Shown in pieces: positions 53,778 through 64,000 of a stretch of DNA of 64,000 nucleotides. This DNA is from Ciona savignyi. Its lineage: Eukaryota; Chordata; Ascidiacea; Phlebobranchia; Cionidae. The translations under genes were made by a program, and so were the position numbers. The notes under the pieces were generated by a model that saw nothing but the letters and a program-made list of their open reading frames with translations, had not been told where the DNA came from and did no database searches. How positions within the stretch are numbered: the first letter of the stretch is position 1; every line of letters starts with the position of its first letter. The stretch is taken from NCBI GenBank assembly GCA_000149265.1, contig CH003228.1:846988-910987 (forward strand), in the 5' to 3' direction.

Positions 53778-54000
53778 TTATAATATAGTCAGAATAAAGT
53801 GAAAATTCAATTAGGAATTATAAAAAAAACTACTCCAGATTAAAAAAAAAAACAGTTTAAATTTTCCTGTGTAGTAAAAAAGACAATCTACATTCCAATT
53901 TTCATAGCATTTGGGCATACCAATAATTAGTTAGTATTTTATTTGTCAATTCACCTCAAATTTTAGTGAAAGGCTTAAAAATTATAATTTACTATAACAC
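53778..54000 (-). repeat. Right long inverted repeat of the piggyBac element
   Basis: Mirror of 50413-50640. The arm begins about 110 bp after the transposase stop codon and contains the polyadenylation signal at 53793-53798. Confidence 0.75.
53793..53798 (+). terminator. Polyadenylation signal of the transposase
   Basis: AATAAA lies 127 bp downstream of the transposase stop on the same strand. Confidence 0.5.
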
Positions 54001-54661
54001 ACTATTACCACGTATCTAAATGAGCTAAACACTTAAAACAATACAAATCTATAGTGAATTTCGAGGCAAACCAAAAGATTGGAATACCACATGCCTACCA
54101 TCCATGAAGCATTTTCCGGTAAACCCCCCCTATTTAACAGCTCAAACCACTTTTTAGTCTTCTCTAACTCCCCACAATAACCGAAACAAAATAAACTAAT
54201 GAGGTAAAGTTATTAGAAGTGTTAGTTAATATGTAGTGACAAGTTGTGAATCAATTACGTCAGGGAAACTCCCACCAGGGGATATTGAGCACATCCACCA
54301 TTTTATTGCGTGGTAAAATTATTAAATAACAGTGAAAAATACATTTATTACAATATCACCGAAAAGCCCGCAATTATAAAAAAAAAACAATTTAAATTTC
54401 TTTGTTTTTTTGTCGTTTTTTTATTTACCAATGTGAATATATTCTTCGGAAAACATGGATATTTAGTTTGGATTGATAACTTGGTAACTCATTAGATTCT
54501 GCTTGCAAAAAAAACAAACGTTATACACTTTGTATAACCTATACCAAGGGTGATGGGGTAGCCAGGGAACCCGATCGTTTCTGCATGCAGAAAAATATAC
54601 GTACACTCAACAGAGGTTTTAAAAATAGTGGCTGTTCACACGTGGTGGACACTCTCTAGTT

Positions 54662-56114
54662 TGTATGCAATATTATCCATTCAACAATCCACACTGGTAA
54701 TGTACTGATAGAGCTATTGCGACCAGGCTGATTTAATCAATGTGTCGACAACCAGTGCTATACTTAGGGTGTGCATTTGATTTTTGCTTTTTACTGGCTT
54801 AACGTATTTCGTTTCATTAATATGTTTATTTTAGATGCTAAAACAATATTGGAGCAATACTAATCAACATACATCTCCTGCGAAAGTTTGTAAATATTTT
54901 ATGGCCAATTACCATCAAAACATTTTCGGCGCAATAAAATTGTGTTTCTAATTACGTCATTGTCCTAAATGGCAACTAGTAAGGAATGGTGGTTATTAAC
55001 TCATAATTAATCACAAATTAAGACTTGGTGGCAAACATGCATACATGCTTCTAAACTTAACTGAGTATATGAACTGAATTGCTATTCGACTTTAGTGTTC
55101 GCAACATGGTTCCAACTCCAAACAGCACAATATATGATATTCATTTATCCCCTGAGTTAGAAAACAAAGGGAGTTAACACAAGGGCAATTGACAGATTGC
55201 TTCGCGTCCACCGTCGGGTTACCGAAGTTTGTTGTATGCTAATTGTAGACCCATTAATCCGCTGAGTTCAGGCAATGTGTCCTTAAGTGCCTTGCCCAAG
55301 AACACAACCGACTAGCTAACGACCAGTTTCATACCTGAACGAGGGTCCTAATGTACCTTTCCCCGTGACAGAAATAAGCGCTATACCCCCTAATGTGTGT
55401 TGTAATGGGTGATTTGGATAAAAGTAAAACATTGATTTACAGGCAAGAAACGGATAAATATGAAATTCTTCCTGAAATCGTATTCGCAATAAAATCCGAA
55501 ATTATAATATTGTGTTAAAAGTTGAAGGGTCTTGATTCCAACCATGCGCAAATAACAATATAAGTCGCCGCTGCAAATAAAACAATATTTTCCGGTTTAT
55601 GATACATTCATTAGAACCATGTACTTCTCCGACAGATAGCTTGCTTTGGTTAGTACGGAGCTATTTAGTCGAAATGTTGTAGGATCGAAAAGTTCTGCAG
55701 CTATGAAGTTGTGTCAAAAGTCATTGATTCTAAATCACCAACTCTAAGATTAAAACCTTTTTTTTAAACAAATCCGAATTATTTAATCTAAATAATATAA
55801 TAGAACACTATTTTAAAATTATGACTCGATTGCAAAAGCTTGTTTAGTTAAAACATAGAAAAATACAAAAACATTTCAATTGAAAATTAAAGTGCAGTTA
55901 ACTTTTAATAAAACACAGGTAGTAATTACTCGTTTGTACAATAAAGTGTGCTTACGACGAAATCACAGTGGTAGGGTATGAACAAAACATACAAAATCAC
56001 AGTTGTAAGTTACGAACACCTTGTACGAAATCACAGTGGTCAATTAGGGCAATACGGAAAGGGAGTCACTCAAATAACATAAAACACAAAAGATAAAATT
56101 GGCAGATGGAGGTT
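54662..56114. other. Spacer between the transposon island and the LRR gene
   Basis: It contains a SINE copy (55.14-55.40 kb), a SINE-head-like fragment near 55.64-55.71 kb and a short repeat of CGAAATCACAGT(T/G)GT (55.96-56.04 kb, three copies). The LRR gene 3' UTR should lie at its right edge. No coding exon seen. Confidence 0.6.
55138..55345 (-). repeat. tRNA-derived SINE copy, 5' part lost
   Basis: GATATTCATTTATCCCCTGA, GGGAGTTAACACAAGGGCAA, CGTCCACCGTCGGGTTACCG, CCATTAATCCGCTGAGTTCA and GTGCCTTGCCCAAGAACACA correspond in order to the copy at 61.6 kb; the tRNA-like head decays after 55345. Confidence 0.75.
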
Positions 56115-59100
56115 TCACACTTTGACTCTGGAAAATTTTCTCCGTGTCAGCGTTTTTACTGGAGGCGGTTTGTAAACCACTGCTGCAATATCATTTCGAA
56201 GAATAATCCCATCCTGATCTTGGTCAAGATTTTGCAACATTCGCTCTATTTCAAGCTAAGAATAGGAAAACCGGTATTAGAATCGCTTTAGATTTAGGCT
56301 TTTATGAGGCTTAGTGGTTATGCATACTTCTTTCATCTATTGTGTAGATTGCAATAGATCATTTAATGATGGAAGTAATATCAAATTGAATAAACGGTCC
56401 AGCATTACAATAACGTTTCCAGCCATGTTGATAAACATTGTGTAGTGTATTCGCCATAAATCAAAATACGTCCAACAGACTAGTCTGGTGGTTTAGTACG
56501 TTGCCTTTCAGCCGACGGGTTACGGGTTCGAAGCTGGTTGCTAGCTAGTCGGTTGTGTCCTTGGGCAAGACACTTAACGGGCACTTGCCTGAACCCAGCG
56601 AATTAATGGCTTCTACCAAATAAAAGGAAAGTGTGAACCATATACAACACACTGCAATAGCTCTGGTAACCTTATAGTAAGCGCAAGGTCATCTGATGAT
56701 TGCCCGTGTGTTAACCCACTTGGTTTTCCCATTCAGGGGGATAAACACGAATATCCTATTCCTATCCTTAAATCAGTAAGTCTTAATCATATGCCACATT
56801 ATTTAGAATCAGGTGACATATCAAATAGCTGACTATAGAAGTGCAGCTTTCACACCCTTTCTACATTTACAACCATTACCTCATTAGAACACTTTTTCAA
56901 GTTTTCCAAACTGCTTCGAAATTTCTCACTTTTGATTTTACCGTCGCTTGTGATGCTGTTAAGAAATGATGCAGATTGCATTTTTGATCTTCTGAGTGCA
57001 CGATGCAATTGAACCGAGCCCCCATACAGTGCACAAGCCTTGAAAACAAATTCTAATTACACCAGCCTTCTAAAAGGCATGTTCCATGCGTTCATTAGTA
57101 AATAAAAACAGTATTTGGGTTGGGCAATTTATCAATTTCTGATGGAATTGACAATCATTTTACTGCAGGTACTGGTAATGGAATACAGTGTCACCCATAT
57201 TTCACCACAACCTTGTAATATTGAATATTTTACACTATCAAGCACCACCAAAAGCATAATCAGGTGCCAAATTAATAACCAATCAGCAGATGGAGTAATG
57301 CACTAGCTTTGCTAGCAGACAGACAATTTCATTATTTAAAGACAAAATCCAACTATCTACTATCTGTCTCCTTCCCTAAATCGCAATAAACAGCACTTAC
57401 TGCTTTTTCATGTTCACTTTGTCCCTCATAGAAAACACATGACGGTCTTGATATAACAAGCTGACGTAGCATGGTAAGTATATCGGCAGATATTACAACT
57501 TCTTTTATACTAACGTCGCAGAGCACTTCACTTTGCTGCAAATGCTTTATCAGTATCTGCCAGAAAAATATTTTAATGCAAAATTTAGGTCAATATGGCA
57601 TAAAAACTTTAAACAAAATTTGGGAAAAAGTAGAAAAGAAATATTGACCACGTACTAAGAGGCCCTTTCTGCCAAGAGGATTTCTGTCCAATATTAAAGT
57701 GTTCAATCCACATAATGACTTCTTTGTTTTCTTCCCTTTTATTCCAGTGATGCCAGAGACAAGTCGTTCTGCACCGAATGGTCCAATGTGATTGACAGCG
57801 AGTGAGAGATGGCGCAAAGATGAATTATGTCGTAACGGTCGACCCAGCAATGCAGCCCCCTCATCACCCAACCCATTCCATGACAAGTCCAAACTTTGCA
57901 AACTCGTGTTCACCTGTTTAACAGAGGCATTTTTGTTTCAATCTAATTGTAAAATGTTATGTTGTGAACCTTCTGTTAATGGCACAGTTGCTACTCTTAT
58001 GAAAAAAAGCCAATCCAATTAGGCCGAACTATAAAAACTTTATGATTTTAATGCTATTTTGTGCAAAATATCATTGTTTAAAAATTTACCAGGTCATTTT
58101 AGTATATAAAATTCTTATTTCAATTCTATCCTAGACCATGTATGTAAAAAATAATTTTGGAAAGCATTGTCCATTTGAATCTTTTTGAGTAAGTAAGCCG
58201 GATTTTAATGAATCAAAATAATAATAATAACCGGCTGAGCTTGCTTGATTATGTGAGCAGACACAAAATTAGACACAAAATCTAGATGTTTATAATGTAT
58301 GATTACAAAATCTGTCCTGACTCCCGGCAACTTTGTTTTTTAAAGTGTAAAAATAAGTAGACTGCACATCACTGGTAAACAATACACAAAATATTGTACA
58401 TTTGACATTTAAGTAAAAAATACGGCATAATTTATAACTGTATATCTCTACAGTAATACTTAACAGCTGTATAAAGATTTTTAAAATGCAATATTATTGT
58501 TGTTTACTTTGAGACTCTTTCCTATTGCAGCAGCAGCATCTCTGCCAAGCATATTCCAAGCCATGTTCATACTATTGAGACTTGTGTTGTCCATCAGCAT
58601 CGCAGCAAATGCTTGCCCTACATATAAGGTATATGTGGGTTTAGCAGCCACGCCCAATTGTAGAGAAACTGAATAATTTATTGTTTTTTAGACATGTTCT
58701 GATGACTGTGGTTTTGCCGTTATTTCCTGTTTTTCAAATTTGTATCAATGGTCCTGTTTTATGTTTCATCGCGGATACAAAAATAAACTAAACTACTTTG
58801 TTAATTGGAGACGTTGAAGTTTTAACATTCCTTTTATCGAAGTATTATTTTTACCAAGAAGCTTGATTTTAACAAAACAGTTTTACATTCTGCATGTTTA
58901 CTGCTGGTGGGTGACACCATACAGATTTTCTATCCATATAAGAGCTTTGAGTACTCTTACCTGCACCTTCTGAAAATTGATTATGACTGACATCAAGTGA
59001 CTGCAGACTTGAGTTGGATTTCAAAGCTTCACAAAGTTGAAGGGCTTCCTGGGAAACAAAATCCAGTTTTATGATTAAAATTATAAGAAATGCAGTATTA

Positions 59101-62100
59101 TGTCAATTCCTTTGGCTGAGACCGTTACCTGGTCTCAAATGTCACCTTTCCTACGCATGCGAGCATACATATTTAAGCATCCAATCTAGCGAATGGTTAA
59201 AAATGATATATTAATGTAGAAGTAGAACAGCTAACATTAAGAAGTGATTATTAAAGGACGGATAAATAAATTTATCATTTTTAACGTGACGGGTAGCAAA
59301 ATCCTCAGTGAATTATTCATAAACAATTATGGACATATAACTCATGCCTACGGTCTAGCTGTCGAAGCTATTGCAGTGTATTCAGTACAATGTAGATGTT
59401 GTTGCAGATTATGTTGAACCCTTTAAACCACTTTATTCGTATATTGGATTCAACAACGTGCATTGTTTAAGCAGACAACTAACTAGCAAGCAGCAGGTTT
59501 CAATCCCAATAACTTTCGGCAGAGTTTATTAATCCACTTGGTTTCCAAAACCTTTTACATAACATACACTTGCTTCAACTAATGTCCATTGATCCCTAAA
59601 GACAGAACCAGCCAGGTAATTTGGATACCACAATATACCGAGCTGCAGTCAGTAAATAGAATGAACAAGTACACAAAAACTTACATTGTCACACAGATTG
59701 TTGTGGGTGATGGAGACATGTGTTAATGTTGTGTTGGAGCAGAGCATGGAAGAAATGTGGCCACCAGAATCTTTGTTTAAACGATTCCAACCTAAATTCA
59801 ATCGCTCAATATTTGAATTCTTCCTGTGAATATCGTATCACCTTGTTAATAATCTGACAGGATTGAAGTACAGAACATACACAGTTTAACTATTGGTTCA
59901 CTGTTAGTTGGTAAGTAACAAATATAATATACCCCGTTGTAAAATATGTTGATAAATGGTAAACCTTATATATATAAAACATTGACACCTAACAGGCTTG
60001 TACTGAGTGTCATTTTGTGGATTTGTCTTAGTACTATAATTTTAAATACGTGTACACAATAAAAATTAAATCCCAGTCATACAATGATCTGGTTCAAATA
60101 ATAATAATAGAACAATGGAATAAAATTTCCATTACAAATTCAGTTACGCCCAATTAAGATGAAGACGCGCGTACATATCAACAAAACAACCATTGTCAGC
60201 CAATCCTTTGTTGTTATAACATTGTAGAACAATACAGAAGATCTGTTTTATCACCAGCTTATCAGTTTACAGTCTATACACCAAGGAGGATTCTTAGATT
60301 TCAAGATCATTACATTACATGTTATTAAATGAATTGTACATACAACCCACTGCTACTAATGTTTATTGTCTTATTGAAGGTCATAACATACAACAAAACA
60401 TGATATACCAGTGCAATTTGAGATTTTTTTTAATTCCCAAACAAAAAAGTATGATAGATAAAGGAAAACTTTGTATATAGAAGTTTTCCTTAATTAACCT
60501 AATTATTAATGAAGATACAATTTATTTACTGCTTTGTTTGGGAGTTAAAAAAAAAAAAATTATTTACTGCTATAAAAAAATTAAGTTGAGTACTGGTAAT
60601 GCATATGGTAACTTACTTTAGCATATCCATGATGTGTTTGGCACCTGTATCATCTATTGAATTTGCTGATAGATCAAGTTGCTGGACATAGGAATTGTGC
60701 AAAAGAGCAGCTGACAATGCCATTGTATCTTTGCCACTTAAGGATCTGGCAAATGGTAAACAGGAAAATGGACATAAGTTTCACAAGTAATGATCATCCA
60801 TATTACCTATGGTTCAATGAAAACTTTGAATTCTCATCAGATAGTTTTTTCACAATTTTCTGTGAAGTAGGAATGCCTGGAAGTAGTAAAATTGTCGGTT
60901 AAGAGTGTATTCAAAACCTCAATATGAGGGCATGTATTACATCTTCGGCAGCAGATTTTCTTGTATCTGGATACACCAGTTGGGTCTGCAGTTTCAGGAC
61001 GATAGTTGAAAAAGTCGTCCTCAAGATCTGTGTCGTACTCATCAGAATTTGGGTCCAGAGCATCAAGGAAGTCACGAAACGTCATTGATGATTCTGCTCG
61101 GGTGAAATTGGTTTCACGACTCGCAAGACGACCATGTACCCAAGCCCAGTTCATTGCACTTACAGGAGATCCTATGTAAAATGATATTTATTTATTATTA
61201 ATGGAATATAACCAGTAGTTTAAGGGATCTGCACCAGTTTTTAGTTAACTAAGAATTGAACCACACACGACTTTACAAATAGACTTATTAGACTCATTGT
61301 AATAAGAGGGGTGCATGAGATAAGTAGTTTAAAATAAGGGATAAAATACTTGTTTATCCCTGGATTTAGATACACAAAGATAAATATATTACTGGGTTTA
61401 AGCAGTCATCGTTAAGTGCCTTCGCTCAAATGTGGATAAGTGGTACAATGCCAGACCACAAACGAAACAAGATGCTTGCTTATAGTTATTATGACCTTGA
61501 ATAAGACACACTTTAGTAAAGGGTAAGAAATTAAAAACAATAATCTCTGCACTAAGGTATGTCTAGCTCTATTGTATAAAAATACACATACTGGTAATAA
61601 CTTTGTCAAGTGGACACCCACCAGGATAAAGGATGGATAGGATATTCATCTTTATCCACGTGAATGGGAAAACCACATGGGCAATCGTCAGATCACCTCG
61701 CACCCATCGTCGGGTTACCGGAGCTATTGTAGTGTGTTGTATATGATAGACACGTTCCTTTAATTTGGTAGAACCCATTAATCCGCTGGGTTCAGGCAAT
61801 GTCCCTAAAGTGCCTTGCCCAGGGACACAACCAACTAGCTAGCGACCAGTTTCGCACCTGCAACCTTTCGATTGAAAGGTGATGCACTTAACCGCTGGAC
61901 CAACCGGCCGGACATGTCAATCAAACATCCATGTAATATGGTTCAGCCATACTGTTACAGCATTATAGTTTTAAAATTTTACTTGGTGTTTCAGTTGGTT
62001 TTGTTGGTTGATTTTCGTATAATTCTGGTTTCGAAAGTTCCTCTTCCTCCACATCCGAAAAATCTGCTGTTCTGGCAGTGTTGGGTAATGTTTGGTCATG

Positions 62101-62493
62101 ACTGAAATTTGATTTTGGGGTATTTTCTTTTTTGTTGTTCAATGTTACCCTGTCTGTGGATGTTGTACTGTCTTGGCTTGCACTTATTACAACTATCCTG
62201 GGAGTTCTTTTGAATGCCGATGTATTCCGAATTTCGAAGTGTTCCATGGCCGGTGGTGCAGAGTAAACGGCGGCGCGGGCAATGACATTAAATGTTGGCT
62301 TTTTACGCCTGCCCACTCCATCACCACTCGATTTTAAGTATCGTCTATACTTAGGATTACTTTCTATCATTATTTTCTGCTGCTTTAAAACATTTCGTTT
62401 CGCCGCTCGGGAAAGAACTTGCATCGCGCGAGCCGATATCGGCAGCTCTATTCCGGAAGACGTATCTTGAACAATTTCAGTTGCACTCTCCAT
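56115..62493 (-). CDS. Leucine-rich-repeat protein with C-terminal EF-hands (LRRC74-like)
   Basis: Eleven exons join in frame to 663 residues: 61983-62493, 60941-61171, 60807-60876, 60617-60745, 59685-59823, 58961-59048, 58508-58617, 57656-57913, 57401-57556, 56880-57038, 56115-56255. The first ~170 residues are basic then acidic and look disordered. An acidic linker (DTDLEDDFFNY) precedes YKKICCRRC, which resembles the entry to the ribonuclease-inhibitor-type LRR array of LRRC74A/B. At least six ~28-residue repeats follow, for example LDLSANSIDDTGA, LNLGWNRLNKDSG, LDVSHNQFSEGA and LDLSWNGLGDEGA. The C-terminus has a degenerate EF-hand (SITSDGKIKSEKF) and a better one (DQDQDGIILRND, with Asp instead of Glu at position 12). 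LRRC74A is the best candidate from memory; the family is clear but orthology is not proven. Several introns carry SINE copies. Confidence 0.85.
56480..56765 (+). mobile_element. tRNA-derived SINE copy in an LRR-gene intron
   Basis: Near full length. The head GTCTGGTGGTTTAGTACG is A-box-like and GGGTTCGAAGCTGG (56524-56537) is B-box-like, spaced as in a tRNA gene. The body has CTAGCTAGTCGGTTGTGTCC and TTGGGCAAGACACTTAACGG, and the tail ends CCTATTCCTATCC. It is antisense to the host gene. The absence of a tRNA acceptor stem argues against a true tRNA gene. Confidence 0.85.
59330..59560 (-). repeat. Old SINE copy in an LRR-gene intron
   Basis: GAAGCTATTGCAGTGTATTC, TTGAACCCTTTAAACCACTT, ACAACTAACTAGCAAGCAGC and AGGTTTCAATCCC keep the SINE order but with many changes. 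Confidence 0.6.
61629..61915 (-). mobile_element. tRNA-derived SINE copy in the first LRR-gene intron
   Basis: The best-preserved copy. On the minus strand the head has a canonical A-box TGGTCCAGCGG (61892-61902) and a B-box-like GGTTGCAGGTGCGAAACTGG. The body includes CTAGCTAGTTGTGTCCCTGG and GCAAGGCACTTTAGGGACAT. The tail ends AATATCCTATCCATCC. It is in the same orientation as the host gene. Confidence 0.88.
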
Positions 62494-64000
62494 GGTATAA
62501 AGTTTATGGACAACTAATTAAAACAAAAAAACTTCCTTAGCTAGTGAGGTTTAGTTATACCAGATAATAAATCTCTAAACCTCATATTTGTGCTGCGGCT
62601 CCACAGTAACGAAGAAAATGCCAAACAATAGCATCCTAAATATCAGTCGGTAGATGGCAGCAGTGATCCAGTAACTATGGAAGTCTAGCTACTAGACAAG
62701 AGAAGGCGTTTAGCTTAATCGCAAAATTTGACCAACAAAATGGAAATGAATACGAAAATTTATGACGAATTATTTACCATACTGCATGTTGATAAAATAA
62801 ATAACAAGGATTGAAAATGAAATTTCTCTTTCCCATCGTCGGGTAACCCGTTGTAAAATGTTGAATACGATCCTAGCCAAATATTTTATTGTGTTGATTA
62901 ACCCAGAAAACCACTACGTGTAAATCTATCAAAACCTTGCCCGAGGACACAACCAACTACCGGTAACTTGGCGTTGGTATTGATGTTGCAACCTTTCTAT
63001 GGTGTTAACACTAAGCTATGTGGTAGGGGGGTATATAAATAGGACTGAATTCCTGTTGATATAATAAACCATGTTAACATTTCTTTAGTTTTAATTCAAT
63101 TAGATCAATCCTCCTGGACGTTCGAAAGACAAGCCACGTCAAGTGTTTCGCGAAAGAAAAGAACGCAGTCGCCCAAAACAATATTGGTCCCCATTTCCAA
63201 ACTAATAATCGTTAATAATGACACTACCACGTGATCAAAATAACCCGTGACAACAGCACTCGTGACTAGGGAATTTCCCTCGAAAGAAAAATATGCAGTT
63301 TGTTATTAAGTTTTTTTGTTTGATCTGCAGGGTAAATTGGGTTGTACAGCTGATTGGATAAACAAATATGTTAATTATCTATAGTTTGGTAAGAATAATG
63401 TAGTATATAGCAATGGCACATACCAGATCATTCTTATGCATGCTACTGCCATAGTTCTAATACCTCAGTAGTTAAAGTAAAAAAATCGAAGTAAAAGCGA
63501 GGTATGTGCAATTTACAAACCAACTTTTTTTGCTCCAAATATAATAAAAAAAACAGGGAATTTTTCTGAAAATAGTCTGGGTTTTGTTGCCTCTCCACGA
63601 GGACAATTATCATAATGCGCATATCAAGCAGATTCCTGGTTCTATCGTTGCATTTACCATTTCATAATTATGTATTTACAGAAAGAACTTAACAGGCATT
63701 GTGCTGTACCCTACTTTCACATAACATTTTATTGATATCAATTAATAACTAGCATACTAAAATAAATTGGGGGCACCAGATTTTGTGAAAAGACGTGTGT
63801 TTTAGTGGATGTCATTTTTCTCTTTTTATCAAAAATAATAATTTCATCACTGTATAAACACTATCAGGTCATGAAATTGATCTGTTTAATGTACACAGGT
63901 TTAGAAGTAATGTGTTATTTTGTATTACTTGTCAAAGTTGCCACTGTGTCATAACCTAACCTCCTGAATGAAGCAACTTCCCAGTGAGGTGACAAACATT
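62494..64000. other. Upstream region of the LRR gene to the window edge
   Basis: It contains the presumed LRR-gene promoter, a SINE fragment (62.83-63.01 kb) and AT-rich sequence. No splice-consistent exon is recognisable up to the end of the window. Confidence 0.55.
62830..63010 (-). repeat. SINE fragment
   Basis: CCCATCGTCGGGTAACCCG, TTGATTAACCC, CTTGCCCGAGGACACAACCA and GTTGCAACCTTTCTATGGTG follow the SINE order with deletions. Confidence 0.65.

Larger units (their letters stand above)
47182..54661. mobile_element. Nested transposon island bounded by inverted repeats
   Basis: AACTAGAGAGTGTC at 47182-47195 is mirrored exactly at the right edge (54648-54661), and similarity continues inward for about 60 bp (ACCACGTGT, CACTATTT, TAAAAC) with mismatches. 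The trinucleotide TGT flanks both sides, a weak candidate target duplication. The interval contains only repeats and a piggyBac transposase, with no host gene. The simplest reading is an old DNA transposon that accepted later insertions; the class of the outer element is unknown. Confidence 0.6.

Noticed and set aside
54310-54495. Open frame of 61 codons (plus) in the island
   Set aside because: Composition is dominated by poly-A/T-derived Lys, Phe and Asn; no homology seen.
56494-56540. Possible tRNA gene (A- and B-box motifs)
   Set aside because: The flanking sequence cannot form an acceptor stem and the same head recurs in dispersed copies, so it is the promoter of a SINE.

Overview
The window looks like a stretch of a compact, AT-rich chordate genome, most likely a tunicate of the Ciona type. 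This is inferred from short GT-AG introns, densely packed single-copy chordate orthologues (API5, CNTD1, UBE2M, CYP4, NCS1, TTLL10, an LRRC74-like gene) and small interspersed repeats. No bacterial features, rRNA, CRISPR array or convincing free tRNA gene is visible. Gene models were assembled by hand by joining exons where splice sites and reading phase agree. Every multi-exon model given as intact closes in frame.

Layout. 0.5-5.0 kb: API5 (minus, 12 exons) with a minisatellite intron and a hAT-like MITE. 5.0-8.0 kb: intergenic DNA with an array of perfect CRE palindromes (TGACGTCA), leading to intronless CNTD1 (plus, 8.0-9.0 kb). 11.1-13.0 kb: UBE2M (minus, 4 exons) with a second MITE in intron 1. 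15.6-21.2 kb: a complete 11-exon CYP4-family P450 (plus). 23.4-24.2 kb: a small Cys-rich ShKT-domain gene (plus). 26.1-27.4 kb: a three-exon gene I do not recognise (plus). 29.5-33.1 kb: an NCS1/frequenin-like calcium sensor (minus, 7 exons) with an unusual Cys-rich tail. 35.7-46.4 kb: a 21-exon TTLL10 orthologue (minus) with a long low-complexity tail. 56.1-62.5 kb: an 11-exon leucine-rich-repeat protein with C-terminal EF-hands (minus).

47.2-54.7 kb is a nest of mobile DNA bounded by a pair of inverted repeats. It holds a solo LTR with a perfect 5-bp target duplication, a ~336-bp tandem array ending in hairpins, a tRNA-derived SINE copy, a long imperfect palindrome, and a damaged piggyBac transposase with its own long inverted repeats. 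Copies of the same SINE family recur in introns and spacers across the window.

The genes are independent housekeeping or tissue genes, not a pathway cluster. TTLL10 (tubulin glycylation family) and the LRRC74-like protein are of types often associated with cilia or testis, and CNTD1 is meiotic, but the sequence shows no functional link between them. No clearly new multi-gene system was found. The most distinctive observations are the Cys-rich tail on the calcium sensor, the CRE array before CNTD1, the nested transposon island and the unassigned 164-residue gene.
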